A stretch of 64,000 bases of DNA from Gammaproteobacteria bacterium (GCA_032250735.1 JAVVEP010000011.1:31661-95660); one strand, 5' to 3'; counted from the first letter of the stretch, positions 7,950-17,395 are shown. The notes: generated from the sequence alone by a model not told the origin. Program-made: numbers and translations.

Positions 7950-9269
7950 ATGAACCTTCGGCTCTTGCCCTGGTGTCTGTGTGTTGTGTTGAGCCTGGCG
8001 GTGGCCACTAGCGCATATGCCGCTTCGGGAGAGGACGATTTTGAGCGTGGTGTTGCGGCCGCGGCTGCGGGTGATGCTGCTGCTGCGCTGAAGTATTTTA
8101 AACAGGCCGAACAGGCAGGGCTGGATACGCTGGCGCTGAAATACAATCTGGCCGTCAGTTATTACCGACTGCAGCAATATGAGTCCGCGCGTAAAATCTT
8201 TGCCGAGCTTGCGGATGTGCCGAGCTTTGAACAGCTGGCCTATTTTAATCTGGGCCTGATTGCCAACCAGCAAAAAGATGAGGCCGAAGCGATCGCCTGG
8301 TTCCGTCGGGCCTATCGTAATCCCGGTAGTGAAAAGCTGCGGAAATTGTCGGCAATTGCACTGGACCGGTTGGGTGCTTCCGTTGACGAGCGACGGCGAG
8401 AGGATAAGCGCTGGACGGGGCTGATATCCAGTTCCCTCACCCATGATAGCAATGTTGCCCTGGCTAATAACGAGCTGATTGGCGTCACCAGTGAGAGCGA
8501 TACTGCAGCGGATGTTTCCGTGTCGGCCGGACGCTGGCTGAAAGGTACGATCAACAGCGGTGTGCGCATGACACTGGGGGCCAGCCTGCGGAAGTTCGGC
8601 AGCCTCAGCCAAAATGATGACGCTCAGTTGAGCGCACGGGTGTTACGCTATGACCGCCTGGCTGACTGGAGGGTGCGGCTGGGCGGTAGCTGGGATGAGA
8701 TATATTTTGATGGCAGTGGTTATCAGCGCATTGTCAGCGCCGATGTGCGCGCGCTTAAAGACCTGTCGAGCACCAATCAGTTGCGCCTGCGTTACAAATT
8801 GAGCCGCATCCAGGCCACCGATGCGGTGTTTGATTATCTTGATGGCTGGCGGCAACAATTCCGCATAGGCCTGCAGCAACGTCGTGAATCGCTGCGCCTG
8901 CGTTACTACTATCAGTTGGAGCTGAACGCCCGGGAGGACCGGGTCGGCAGCTTCGATCCCTTTATCAGTTATTCGCCAACCCGGCACAGTCTGCGCGCCA
9001 GCAGTTGGTGGGACTTTGCAGGTCAGTGGCAAGCGCAGCTGGACGCGCGTTTTCGTTACAGTCGATATAACGATGACAATATCCTGAATGGTGGGATCAC
9101 CGAGCGTCGGGAAGACAGCCAGCTGCGCCTGTCGGTGCGCCTGAGTCGCAGCTTTGCCCGGCACTGGGAGGCGCATATGCAGTTCACGGCCATCACCAAT
9201 GAATCAAACGTCGATCTCAGGAGCTATGACCGGTCGATTATCAAGGCGGGCGTGAGCCGGTCATTCTGA
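7950..9269 (+). CDS. TPR plus outer-membrane beta-barrel protein (SLAM/DUF560-like)
   Basis: About 439 residues from the ATG at 7950, which is followed directly by a signal peptide (WCLCVVLSLAVATSAYA). TPR-like helices lie at about 30-140 (FERGVAAAAAGDAAAALKYF, YNLAVSYYRLQQYESARKIF, YFNLGLIANQQKDEAEAIAW). A long C-terminal region of alternating amphipathic strands ends in SRSF, a terminal Phe typical of outer-membrane barrels. TPR-barrel proteins of this layout move or anchor surface lipoproteins or polysaccharide. The start is uncertain because upstream in-frame ATGs exist and none has a strong ribosome site. It lies beyond the terminator of the ECF locus. Confidence 0.75.
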   Translation: MNLRLLPWCLCVVLSLAVATSAYAASGEDDFERGVAAAAAGDAAAALKYFKQAEQAGLDTLALKYNLAVSYYRLQQYESARKIFAELADVPSFEQLAYFNLGLIANQQKDEAEAIAWFRRAYRNPGSEKLRKLSAIALDRLGASVDERRREDKRWTGLISSSLTHDSNVALANNELIGVTSESDTAADVSVSAGRWLKGTINSGVRMTLGASLRKFGSLSQNDDAQLSARVLRYDRLADWRVRLGGSWDEIYFDGSGYQRIVSADVRALKDLSSTNQLRLRYKLSRIQATDAVFDYLDGWRQQFRIGLQQRRESLRLRYYYQLELNAREDRVGSFDPFISYSPTRHSLRASSWWDFAGQWQAQLDARFRYSRYNDDNILNGGITERREDSQLRLSVRLSRSFARHWEAHMQFTAITNESNVDLRSYDRSIIKAGVSRSF

Positions 9270-9355
9270 CTGGCACTCCGCTAGCTGCATGACGTTTGCA
9301 TTACCACTGGCAGCATGGTTCGATACGGTGCGAAACGGGAGTCTGGGGAAAGTAA

Positions 9356-10426
9356 ATGCCACAACGGCTTGATGCACTGACCAACTGGTTGCACGATGTG
9401 TTGAATGCTGACGCGAGCGACGCGCGGCCGGTCGTGGATGTTCGGTTAACACCCGCATCGACGGATGCAAGCTTTCGCCGCTATTTTCGTCTGCAGGTTC
9501 CACTATCACATGCGGGACCCTTGAATACCGCCCAGATGAAACCCGGTACCACTCAGCCTGCCGACGCGCAGCTGGTGAGCTTGATAGCGATGGATGCCCC
9601 GCCTGGCAAGGAAGAGACGGGGCCCTTTGTGCGCATTGCAAACCTGCTGGCGGAACTCCGGCTTAATGCTCCCCGGGTGTTGGCGCAGAATACCGAGCAG
9701 GGATTTTTGCTGCTAAGTGATTTGGGTGTGCAATCCTATCTCGATGTCCTCGACGAGCACAATGTCGATGCCCTGTACGCCGACGCCCTGGATGCCCTGT
9801 TGACCATGCAACGGGACGCTCCCCGTGACAGCACGTTGCTGCCGGCCTACGACCATGGCCTGCTGCTGCGGGAGATGGGCCTGTTCCGTGACTGGTATTG
9901 TGATCAATACTGCAAGGCGCCGTTTTCTGCGACGCAATGGTCTGACCTCGAGGCGATCTTTCAGCAGCTTGCCGATGCCGCCCTGGCGCAACCCCAGGTA
10001 TTCGTGCATCGCGATTATCATTCACGCAACTTGATGCGCACCATTACCGATAACCCGGGCATTCTGGATTTTCAGGATGCGGTGATCGGCCCGGTCACCT
10101 ACGATCTGGTGTCGCTGTTGCGCGATTGTTATATCGCCTGGCCGCGTTCCCGGGTGGAGGCCTGGGCACTGGATTACCTGCACCGTGCGGCGAGGGAGGG
10201 GCTCATCGCCCGGCAATCCGATGCGACCTATTTGTGCTGGTTTGACTGGATGGGAGTGCAACGCCACCTGAAGGCGGTGGGGATTTTTGCCCGCTTGTGC
10301 CTGCGGGATGGCAAGCCGGGTTATCTCAATGATATCCCCCGCACCTTGAATTATGTGCGTGATGTCTCAGCCCGTTACCCCGAGTTGAAGCCGCTACGGC
10401 TGCTGCTCGAGGCCCTGCCCCGATGA
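9356..10426 (+). CDS. amgK: N-acetylmuramate/N-acetylglucosamine kinase AmgK
   Basis: 356 residues of the aminoglycoside-phosphotransferase fold. The N-lobe begins STDASFRRYFR. The catalytic loop is HRDYHSRNLM (HxDxxxxN) and the metal motif is ILDFQDAVIGP. AmgK phosphorylates MurNAc at C1, which MurU then uridylylates, bypassing early steps of peptidoglycan precursor synthesis (Pseudomonas pathway). The gene directly downstream is the matching MurU, which supports the call. GGGGAAAG lies a few bases before the ATG. Confidence 0.88.
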   Translation: MPQRLDALTNWLHDVLNADASDARPVVDVRLTPASTDASFRRYFRLQVPLSHAGPLNTAQMKPGTTQPADAQLVSLIAMDAPPGKEETGPFVRIANLLAELRLNAPRVLAQNTEQGFLLLSDLGVQSYLDVLDEHNVDALYADALDALLTMQRDAPRDSTLLPAYDHGLLLREMGLFRDWYCDQYCKAPFSATQWSDLEAIFQQLADAALAQPQVFVHRDYHSRNLMRTITDNPGILDFQDAVIGPVTYDLVSLLRDCYIAWPRSRVEAWALDYLHRAAREGLIARQSDATYLCWFDWMGVQRHLKAVGIFARLCLRDGKPGYLNDIPRTLNYVRDVSARYPELKPLRLLLEALPR

Positions 10427-11155
<729 letters not shown>

Positions 11156-11197
11156 GATTTAAGAATATAAGCATGGTCTTATATAACCTGACGACAA

Positions 11198-11231
11198 TAT
11201 AATGCTTGCATCCTGTAGGCATTTTCCTACA
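11198..11231 (+). promoter_or_regulatory. Promoter with GacA/UvrY-like 18-bp palindrome
   Basis: A perfect TATAAT lies at 11198-11203. Just downstream is TGTAGG-cattt t-CCTACA (11214-11231), a perfect 6-6-6 palindrome with the geometry of the known GacA box TGTAAG-N6-CTTACA. A third half-site TGTAGG starts at 11236. Position near the predicted start site suggests autorepression of the downstream GacA-like gene (inference). Confidence 0.55.
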
Positions 11232-11292
11232 CTGTGTAGGGCAACACGGCCCATGCTGTGTCGGTGCGGTTCCGGGAGGGGTGGCGAGTCGG

Positions 11293-11940
11293 ATGATTAA
11301 AGTGATGGTCGTGGACGACCACGAGTTGGTTCGAACAGGGATTACCCGGATTTTGAACGATGCCCCCGGTATTCGCGTCGTGGGCGAGGCCGCCAGTGGT
11401 GAAGAGGCACTGGATGTGGTGCGCGAAAAATCGCCCGACGTCCTGCTGATGGACGTCAGCATGCCCGGCATCGGTGGCCTCGAGGCCACCCGCAAACTTG
11501 TGCAGCATGATCCCCGACTAAAGGTCATTGTGGTATCGGTGCATGCGGAGGAACCCTTTCCCAGCCGCATGATGAAGGCAGGCGCCAGCGGTTATCTCAC
11601 CAAGGGCTGCGCCGTAGACGAGATCGTTGCGGCCATCAAGGCCGTGCATGCCGGTGAACGTTACATTGGCGCCGACATCGCCCAGACCCTGGCCCTGAAG
11701 ATGATCCCGGGCGGCGACCTGTCCCCCTTTGATGCCCTCTCTCCGCGTGAAATGCAGGTGATGCTAATGCTGACCCAGGGCCAACGTTTACAGGTGATCT
11801 CTGACAAGCTGTGCCTGAGTCCCAAGACCGTCAGTACCTATCGTCACCGGCTGTATGAAAAACTGAAAGTGGGCAGCGACGTCGATCTGGCGCGACTGGC
11901 CATGAATTACGGCATTATTGATGCCGTAGCGGATGCATAA
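11293..11940 (+). CDS. uvrY: LuxR/FixJ-type response regulator, GacA/UvrY-like
   Basis: 215 residues: receiver domain (1-120) with acidic pair Asp8/Asp9, phospho-acceptor Asp54 in LLMDVSMPG and Lys in LTKGC; LuxR-type HTH (about 150-205) with LSPREMQVMLMLTQG and LSPKTVSTYRHRLYEKL. The whole length is close to GacA/UvrY, the partner of BarA/GacS that drives Csr/Rsm small RNAs. The ATG at 11293 starts at the receiver domain. uvrC is not downstream, unlike in many relatives. Confidence 0.85.
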   Translation: MIKVMVVDDHELVRTGITRILNDAPGIRVVGEAASGEEALDVVREKSPDVLLMDVSMPGIGGLEATRKLVQHDPRLKVIVVSVHAEEPFPSRMMKAGASGYLTKGCAVDEIVAAIKAVHAGERYIGADIAQTLALKMIPGGDLSPFDALSPREMQVMLMLTQGQRLQVISDKLCLSPKTVSTYRHRLYEKLKVGSDVDLARLAMNYGIIDAVADA

Positions 11941-12061
11941 CCATCACGGGAGCGATTCCGCCTTCCCGTCGTACTTTCTCTGTCTGATACTCCACTTAGC
12001 ATCCAAGATGGTGTGATGGGGTGAACACTCGCCGGAAGTGGTTGTCATAGCTAGGCACATT

Positions 12062-12079
12062 CAGGCACTATTTTGCCTG
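12062..12079. repeat. 18-bp perfect inverted repeat before the TlpA-like gene
   Basis: CAGGCA-ctattt-TGCCTG, 28 bp upstream of the ATG at 12107. It has the same 6-6-6 geometry as the palindrome at 11214 but other half-sites. It may be an operator; no regulator is assigned. Confidence 0.6.
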
Positions 12080-12106
12080 GCATTTAATCGAGGAGTCAGC
12101 ACCAAT

Positions 12107-12664
12107 ATGAGCGTTTTTTACCGTGCAAGGGCAGGTGTCTTGTGTTTGCTGACCGTACTGCTGCTGACCGCCAATGCCCAGGCCGAACCTGTCGAGTTTG
12201 AGCTGCTCGACATGAAGGGGGCGAAACACAAATTATCGGACTACCGCGGAAAATGGGTGGTGGTGAATTACTGGGCGACCTGGTGCCCCCCTTGCCTTAC
12301 GGAGATCCCGGAGCTGGTGGATTTTCATGAAGACCACAAAGACCGAGATGCCGTGGTGCTGGGAATCAATTTTGAGGATATCAGTCTCAATGGTCTGAAA
12401 CAGTTCTCCGAGGAATACTTTATGAATTACCCTGTGCTGCGCACCAGTCCGGGCCCCGCGTCCGAACTTGGGCCCATCCCCGGCCTGCCGACCACCTATA
12501 TGGTGTCGCCATCGGGTGAGGTGGTTGCCCGTCAGGTGGGGCCTGTGACGGCAAAGCTGATTAATGATTTCATTGCCCAGCAATCGGAACAATCCGCTGC
12601 ACAACAAGCGGATCAACAACCGGAACAACAGCCAGAGCAACAACAGGAGCAGCAAGTGCCGTAA
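12107..12664 (+). CDS. TlpA-family periplasmic thiol-disulfide oxidoreductase
   Basis: 185 residues: signal peptide (1-26, ending ANAQA), thioredoxin fold with redox site WCPPC (Cys60/Cys63) and the cis-Pro segment GLPTTY. The family keeps cysteines reduced in the periplasm, often for cytochrome or metalloenzyme maturation. An unusual C-terminal tail repeats Gln/Glu/Pro (QQPEQQPEQQQEQQ). GAGGAG lies about 12 nt upstream. It is the first gene of a run that continues with a second thioredoxin-fold gene and TolC. Confidence 0.88.
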   Translation: MSVFYRARAGVLCLLTVLLLTANAQAEPVEFELLDMKGAKHKLSDYRGKWVVVNYWATWCPPCLTEIPELVDFHEDHKDRDAVVLGINFEDISLNGLKQFSEEYFMNYPVLRTSPGPASELGPIPGLPTTYMVSPSGEVVARQVGPVTAKLINDFIAQQSEQSAAQQADQQPEQQPEQQQEQQVP

Positions 12665-12751
12665 TGTCATAACGGCTTGATTGACCTGCATGTGTGTTCC
12701 CGGCTTGGCCGCAATATGACCGGCACCAAAACTGACTGTGAGCCTGTTGAG

Positions 12752-13321
12752 ATGATGAAACTTCTATACTGTCGTTATTGCCTGATGCTGCTCCTGTCGG
12801 TGGCCGGGATGTTGGCCTGGACGGGTTCCGTACAGGCGGCCGTCGGCAAGGATCCCTATACCTATTTCTTTCATAGCACCTGGGGGCAGTTTCCGGAGGA
12901 ACTGGAAAAGGCCCGTGCCGAGGGCAAGAAGGGAATCTTACTGTTCTTTGAGCTGGACGAATGTCCGTTCTGCCATCGCATGAAGACCCAGGTGCTGAAT
13001 CAGCCCGAGGTGCAGGCCTTTTTTCGCGAGCATTTCCTGAACTTCCATATCGATATCGAAGGTGACGTGGAAATGACCGATTTCGATGGTCAGGTCACCA
13101 CGCAAAAGGTGTTTTCCGCGAAGGATAACCGCGTACGGGCCACCCCCGTGTTCGCCTTTTATGATCTCGAGGGTAAGCAAATTGTGCGTTATACCGGGGC
13201 AACCTCGGGGGTGGATGAGTTCCTGTTGCTGGGTGACTACGTGACCCAGGGAATCTATAAACAGATGCCCTTCACCAAATATAAACGGCAGCAGGCCAAG
13301 GCCGCGTCACAGGCGCAATGA
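12752..13321 (+). CDS. SoxW-like periplasmic thioredoxin-fold protein
   Basis: 189 residues with a signal peptide (about 1-30) and redox motif CPFC at 71-74 in FFELDECPFCHRMK, then VRATPVFAFYD around the cis-Pro. This is the SoxW / thioredoxin_2-like group, which reduces periplasmic partners in sulfur oxidation and related pathways. The start is ATG at 12752 or 12755; an earlier ATG at 12716 is less likely. Its stop overlaps the next ATG (ATGA), so the TolC gene is coupled. Confidence 0.82.
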   Translation: MMKLLYCRYCLMLLLSVAGMLAWTGSVQAAVGKDPYTYFFHSTWGQFPEELEKARAEGKKGILLFFELDECPFCHRMKTQVLNQPEVQAFFREHFLNFHIDIEGDVEMTDFDGQVTTQKVFSAKDNRVRATPVFAFYDLEGKQIVRYTGATSGVDEFLLLGDYVTQGIYKQMPFTKYKRQQAKAASQAQ

Positions 13322-14709
13322 GCTTGCTGTATGGTGTTGCGCGCAAGGCGGTGAGCGATAGCGTTAACGGCTGCTGCCGCCGGCCCGCCGGCATTCTGCT
13401 GGCGCTGTTGTGTCTGCCGTTCATCGCGCAGGCCGCTGAGCCAGAGGACTGGCCCGACATATTAAGCCTTGACTACGCACTGTCCCAGGCCTCTCATGAA
13501 CACCCACAACTGCAAATAGCGGTCGCCCGGATTGACCAGCAGCGCGCCTCTGTGGCTGCGACCGAGGCACAGACCGGCCTGCAGAGCGGGATTGCTGCAC
13601 GCCTGCGCTGGGTTGAGCCTCCCGCCATCGCCCCGGATCAGTCGCAGGATGATCACAGCCTCAGTCTTTATGTCGATAAGGTGCTGTATGACTTCGGGCG
13701 TAGTGCGGCGCAGCTGGCGGCGGGCGAGGCTGCGACGCTGAGCGTTGAGCAGCGTTATCGGGAGGCCGAAAATCGTCATCGGCTGGCGATTCTGGCCGCC
13801 TATTTTGATGTGCTGCTGGCCGACCAGGCCTATGCGCGTGACAACGAGGATATGTCGATGTTCTATGTGCGTGCCGATCGCGCCAGTCAGCGCAATGAGC
13901 TGGGCCAGTTGTCGGACATCGAGTTGCTGGAGCAGCGCAGTCAGTATCAGGAGTCGCGGGTGCGACGTTATCGCAGCAGCGTGGCACAGCGCACAACCCG
14001 TGCCCAGCTGGCGAATGTGCTGAACCGCCCGGGCCGGTTGCCGCGTGATCTGGAGGAGCCGAAGCTGGATATCCTGCAGCGTGCCATTCCGGACGATACC
14101 CAGGCCTGGCTGTCCGAGGCCGAGGAAAATAATCCGCTGTTAGCGGCCTATCGGCTGCGTGTGGAGGCGGCGACGGCACAGTTGGATGCCGCCAGCGCCA
14201 GCGATAATCCGACCCTGCTGGGCAGCGCCGAGGTGTCGCGTTATTCCCGGGAACTGGGCTCAAACGACAACTGGCGTGCGGGGGTGTCGGTGGACGTGCC
14301 CTTGACCACGGGTGGGCGCAGTCAGGCCGAGCGCGCCAAACGCCGTGCCGAAGTGGCGGCCGCCCGTGCCGAGCTGGAGCAGCAGCGGCGGGACATCCGT
14401 CAGGCCATCATGGAGACCTGGGGCGAGTTGCAGTCATTAAAGGTGACGCGTGATCAGGTACAGGCCGAGACCGAGTTTCGTGATCTCTATCTGGACCGCA
14501 GCCGCGCGCTGTATGAAATGGAAGTGAAGTCTGATCTGGGTGATGCGATGGTCAAAACCACCGCCGCGCGTTACCAGATGATGAAAACGGATCTTATGAT
14601 GGGCCTGGCCTGGGCGCGACTGGAAGCCCTGTTGGGCCGAACGGTGTTTGCCGAACATTCCGCTACCCCATCTGCTGTGTCATCAGCTCAAGTGGAGAAA
14701 AACCCATGA
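13318..14709 (+). CDS. TolC-family outer-membrane efflux protein
   Basis: 463 residues: signal peptide ending AQAAEP, then two repeats of long helices with the TolC/OEP pattern (LDYALSQASHEHPQL at the start of repeat 1; ASDNPTLLGSAEVSRYSR before strands in repeat 2). It forms the outer-membrane channel of a tripartite efflux system. ATGA overlaps join it both to the upstream thioredoxin gene and to the downstream adaptor. No inner-membrane pump is encoded in this run. Confidence 0.88.
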   Translation: MSLLYGVARKAVSDSVNGCCRRPAGILLALLCLPFIAQAAEPEDWPDILSLDYALSQASHEHPQLQIAVARIDQQRASVAATEAQTGLQSGIAARLRWVEPPAIAPDQSQDDHSLSLYVDKVLYDFGRSAAQLAAGEAATLSVEQRYREAENRHRLAILAAYFDVLLADQAYARDNEDMSMFYVRADRASQRNELGQLSDIELLEQRSQYQESRVRRYRSSVAQRTTRAQLANVLNRPGRLPRDLEEPKLDILQRAIPDDTQAWLSEAEENNPLLAAYRLRVEAATAQLDAASASDNPTLLGSAEVSRYSRELGSNDNWRAGVSVDVPLTTGGRSQAERAKRRAEVAAARAELEQQRRDIRQAIMETWGELQSLKVTRDQVQAETEFRDLYLDRSRALYEMEVKSDLGDAMVKTTAARYQMMKTDLMMGLAWARLEALLGRTVFAEHSATPSAVSSAQVEKNP

Positions 14710-15527
14710 TACCCGCCGTCCCTTTTTCGACCACGCCACCGCAGCACACCGCCACTCGTAAAAAGAGTCACCGCTGGCGTTATGCCTTGCTGCTGATGCT
14801 GGGCCCGATCTTTTCAGGCGTGGTGAATGCGGAAGAGCTGGAGGCAACGGTGTTGTGGGCCAATAAGACCCCGCTGGGCACGCCGACATCCGGTGTGGTG
14901 GTGGCGGTGAATGCCGGTGTCGGCGACTTTGTGAAACGCGGCAGCGTCCTGATGAGCCTCGATCGTCGAAGTCAGCAGGCCGACGTGCTGGCCCAGCGGG
15001 CGGCGCTCAAGCGGGCGGAAAATGATCTGGCGGAGGCCGGGCGTGAACTGCAGCGCACACAGGAACTGTACGATCGCACCCTGCTGTCGAACCATGAGCT
15101 GGAGGTCGCGGTCATCCAGCGCGATGCCGCCGAGGCCAACCTGCAGATGACCAGGGCCAGCCTGCTGCAGGCTGAGCTGGATCTGGAATACGCAACTCTA
15201 ACGGCTCCATTTGACGCCTGGGTCATCAGCCGCGACGTTGCGGTCGGGCAGACCATCGTCAGCCGCCTGCAGGCGACACCGCTGTTCGAGCTGGCCGAGG
15301 CCGGCGCCATGCTGGCGCGCACCGCGGTATCGGCCAAACGCCTGTCTTCGCTGCAAAAGGGGAGTAAGGCGACGGTGAGCGTGGCCGGAAAATCCTATAC
15401 GGGGCAGGTGGCGCATATTGCGCTGGAGCCCATAGCACCGGGCGCCACAGAATATGCGGTCGACGTGATGTTTGCTTCGGGCAAAACCCTGCTGCGTGCG
15501 GGCCTGCCGGCGAAGGTGAGTTTTTAG
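14706..15527 (+). CDS. Membrane-fusion (RND-type) periplasmic adaptor
   Basis: 273 residues: N-terminal hydrophobic segment (about 23-40), a split lipoyl domain (GTPTSGVVVAVNAGVGDFV; later YATLTAPFDAWVISRDVAVG), a short helical hairpin, and a beta-barrel domain. It links a TolC channel to an inner-membrane pump. The length is short for RND adaptors, and no pump gene lies beside it, so the partner must be elsewhere or the pair serves another exporter. It overlaps both neighbours. Confidence 0.85.
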   Translation: MIPAVPFSTTPPQHTATRKKSHRWRYALLLMLGPIFSGVVNAEELEATVLWANKTPLGTPTSGVVVAVNAGVGDFVKRGSVLMSLDRRSQQADVLAQRAALKRAENDLAEAGRELQRTQELYDRTLLSNHELEVAVIQRDAAEANLQMTRASLLQAELDLEYATLTAPFDAWVISRDVAVGQTIVSRLQATPLFELAEAGAMLARTAVSAKRLSSLQKGSKATVSVAGKSYTGQVAHIALEPIAPGATEYAVDVMFASGKTLLRAGLPAKVSF

Positions 15528-15793
15528 TGGCGTGTCTGCGCTGTACGGTATCCGGCCATGTGCAGGGTGTGTTTTATCGCGCCTCTGCCCGGCATGAGGC
15601 CGAACGGCGCGGTATTTCTGGTTATGCCCGGAATCTGGAGGATGGTTCGGTCGAGGTGCTGGCCTGCGCTGATAAAACCGCACTGGATGAGCTGTGCGCC
15701 TGGCTGGCCAAGGGTCCACCACAGGCAAGCGTCACCCGCGTGAGTTGTGTGCCGGTAGATTGTGCCTTTACGCCAGGCTTCAGTGTGGAGTAA
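15527..15793 (+). CDS. acyP: Acylphosphatase
   Basis: 88 residues, the standard length. Active-site Arg is in GHVQGVFYRAS and Asn in GYARNLEDGSVEV, both conserved. It hydrolyses acyl phosphates; the in vivo role is unclear. The GTG start overlaps the stop of the adaptor gene by one base. Confidence 0.92.
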   Translation: MACLRCTVSGHVQGVFYRASARHEAERRGISGYARNLEDGSVEVLACADKTALDELCAWLAKGPPQASVTRVSCVPVDCAFTPGFSVE

Positions 15794-15821
15794 CCGGGTG
15801 GCGAGGGGGGATGTACGGGTT

Positions 15822-16205
15822 ATGGAGCATAGCTTGAAAACGCGCTATCAGGCGGCCACTCCCTACGTGACCCGGGACGGTTCCGTTATCCGCGAGCTGC
15901 TGCACCCCGCGCAGCATGCCGCCGCGCTGGGCGCGGAGCGGCAGAGCCTGGCGGAGGCGACGGTGACGGCCGGCCAGTCGACCAGCCTGCATCGGCACCA
16001 TCGCAGTGAAGAGCTCTATCATATTACCGCCGGCCATGGCCTGATGACCCTGGCGGCGGAAAGCTTTGCGGTTTGTGCGGGCGATACGGTCTGTATCCCG
16101 CCGGGCACGCCACACCGGATCGAGAATACCGGCGATGTCGAACTGAAGATATTGTGTTGTTGCGCGCCGGCCTATGCCCACGAGGATACCGAGCTACTGG
16201 AATAA
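15822..16205 (+). CDS. Small single-domain cupin protein
   Basis: 127 residues with one conserved beta-barrel. Metal ligands are in STSLHRHHRSEELYHITAG (two His and a Glu) and PPGTPHRIEN (His). Mannose-6-phosphate-isomerase-like small cupins have many roles and no substrate can be assigned. The ATG at 15822 was chosen; a GTG at about 15799 is possible. It is in the same direction as acyP, 28 bp downstream. Confidence 0.75.
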   Translation: MEHSLKTRYQAATPYVTRDGSVIRELLHPAQHAAALGAERQSLAEATVTAGQSTSLHRHHRSEELYHITAGHGLMTLAAESFAVCAGDTVCIPPGTPHRIENTGDVELKILCCCAPAYAHEDTELLE

Positions 16206-16248
16206 CGGATGACCGCTGTCGGACGAGACAGGGGATGGGTCTATTAAA

Positions 16249-16698
16249 ATGGGAATGAAAACGGGAATGAAAACGGGAATAGGGGTCTGCGTGGCCCTGC
16301 TGCTGTTGCTGGTGATGTCGTCGTTCAGCTGGGCACAAGCGGACAGCCGTCAGAAGATAGAGCTACCGGAGATGATGCAGGCGCATATGCTCGCCAATAT
16401 GCGTGACCACCTGGAGGCCATCAACCGCATCTTGCTGCAGCTGTCCGCCGGTGAACTTGAGCGGGCCGCAGATACCGCCGAGCAGGCCCTGGGCATGAGT
16501 TCACTGGACAAGCACGGCGCGGAACATCTTACCCGGTTTATGCCGGAGGCGATGCGCCAGGCCGGCACGGACATGCATCGTGCGGCGAGCCGGTTTGCCC
16601 TGCAGGCGCAGGAAGGTGATGTGTTGCGGGCGTATGCCGCCTTGCAGGAGGTCACTGCCGCCTGTGTGGCCTGTCACGCGGCCTATCGCATTCACTGA
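16249..16698 (+). CDS. Cytochrome c'-like (class II) periplasmic protein
   Basis: 149 residues: signal peptide (about 8-31, ending SFSWAQA), a helical bundle, and one haem-binding CVACH near the C-terminus (Cys139-His143), the class II position. Such proteins bind NO or act in electron transfer. The first codons are a 12-bp tandem repeat (GGAATGAAAACG, 16252-16275) that creates three in-frame ATGs (16249, 16255, 16267), so the true start is uncertain. Confidence 0.78.
   Translation: MGMKTGMKTGIGVCVALLLLLVMSSFSWAQADSRQKIELPEMMQAHMLANMRDHLEAINRILLQLSAGELERAADTAEQALGMSSLDKHGAEHLTRFMPEAMRQAGTDMHRAASRFALQAQEGDVLRAYAALQEVTAACVACHAAYRIH
16252..16275 (+). repeat. 12-bp tandem repeat at the cytochrome start codon
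   Basis: GGAATGAAAACG twice, followed by a partial third unit GGAAT. It duplicates the start-codon region in frame (M-K-T-G units). Confidence 0.85.
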
Positions 16699-16707
16699 CG
16701 TCATGGG

Positions 16708-16735
16708 CAGGAGGGCGCCGCAATGGCGCCTCCTG
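16708..16735. terminator. Hairpin between convergent genes
   Basis: CAGGAGGGCGCC (16708-16719) pairs with GGCGCCTCCTG (16725-16735), one base bulged. There is no strong T-run. It lies between the cytochrome and transglycosylase genes and may act in both directions. Confidence 0.45.
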
Positions 16736-16784
16736 GTGTGCTGTTGTATCCCTGACCTCCATCCATGGATCTGTGATTGGAGAC

Positions 16785-17390
16785 CTAACGGGATCGGAAC
16801 CAGCGGTCGCGCAGGGTATTGAATACGCGGTTGGGATACCATTCCTTGCCGAGGCTGCCGTTGTAGCGGGCCAGGGCGCGCTGGAAATCGCCTTTCTCCC
16901 GTTGCAGGTAGTGTTTGAGGATGGTGCAGCCAAAGCGCAGATTGGTGCGGGTGTCGAACAGGTTGTCGCCGGCCTGGGGGATCTCCTTGAGCCAGAAAGG
17001 CATGATCTGCATCAGGCCCTGGGCGCCGACCCGGGAGATGGCCCAACGGTTGAAGTTACTCTCGACGTTGATGACCGCCAGTACCAGCTCCGGGGCCAGC
17101 TCGGCCCGCGTGGCCTCATAGTGAATATTCTTCAGCAGCTCGAGCCGTTCGGCGTCATCCGGCACCCGCGACTTGAGCCGGGTGGACATATCCATCAGCC
17201 AGACCTCGGCCTCGAAGCGGTCGCTGAAGCTGTCGGATTCGCCGATGGCCTTTTCCAGCACCTCCCGCAGGTTGGCGTCGGGCCGCTCCTGGGTGGCCGC
17301 CGGCGAGAGGCCTGGGACCAGCGTCAGCGCCAACACTAGCAACGCCTGTGGGGCGATGTGGCATGACGGAGAGGAGGGCAGAAAGGGCAT
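16785..17390 (-). CDS. Lytic transglycosylase (SLT domain)
   Basis: 201 residues: signal peptide (about 1-32), a helical linker and the SLT domain with catalytic Glu in VINVESNFNRWAIS and the fold motif GAQGLMQIMPFW, then the late motif LARYNGS. It cleaves peptidoglycan glycan strands in the periplasm. The short length resembles MltC/EmtA-sized enzymes without an N-terminal superhelix. It starts 5 bp after proS and is therefore its operon partner. Confidence 0.88.
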   Translation of the reverse strand: MPFLPSSPSCHIAPQALLVLALTLVPGLSPAATQERPDANLREVLEKAIGESDSFSDRFEAEVWLMDMSTRLKSRVPDDAERLELLKNIHYEATRAELAPELVLAVINVESNFNRWAISRVGAQGLMQIMPFWLKEIPQAGDNLFDTRTNLRFGCTILKHYLQREKGDFQRALARYNGSLGKEWYPNRVFNTLRDRWFRSR

Positions 17391-17395
17391 GGTGT

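Noticed and set aside
16773..17339. Long open frame antisense to the transglycosylase gene
   Set aside because: Its codons mirror the minus-strand SLT gene, which has catalytic motifs; no ribosome site or family.
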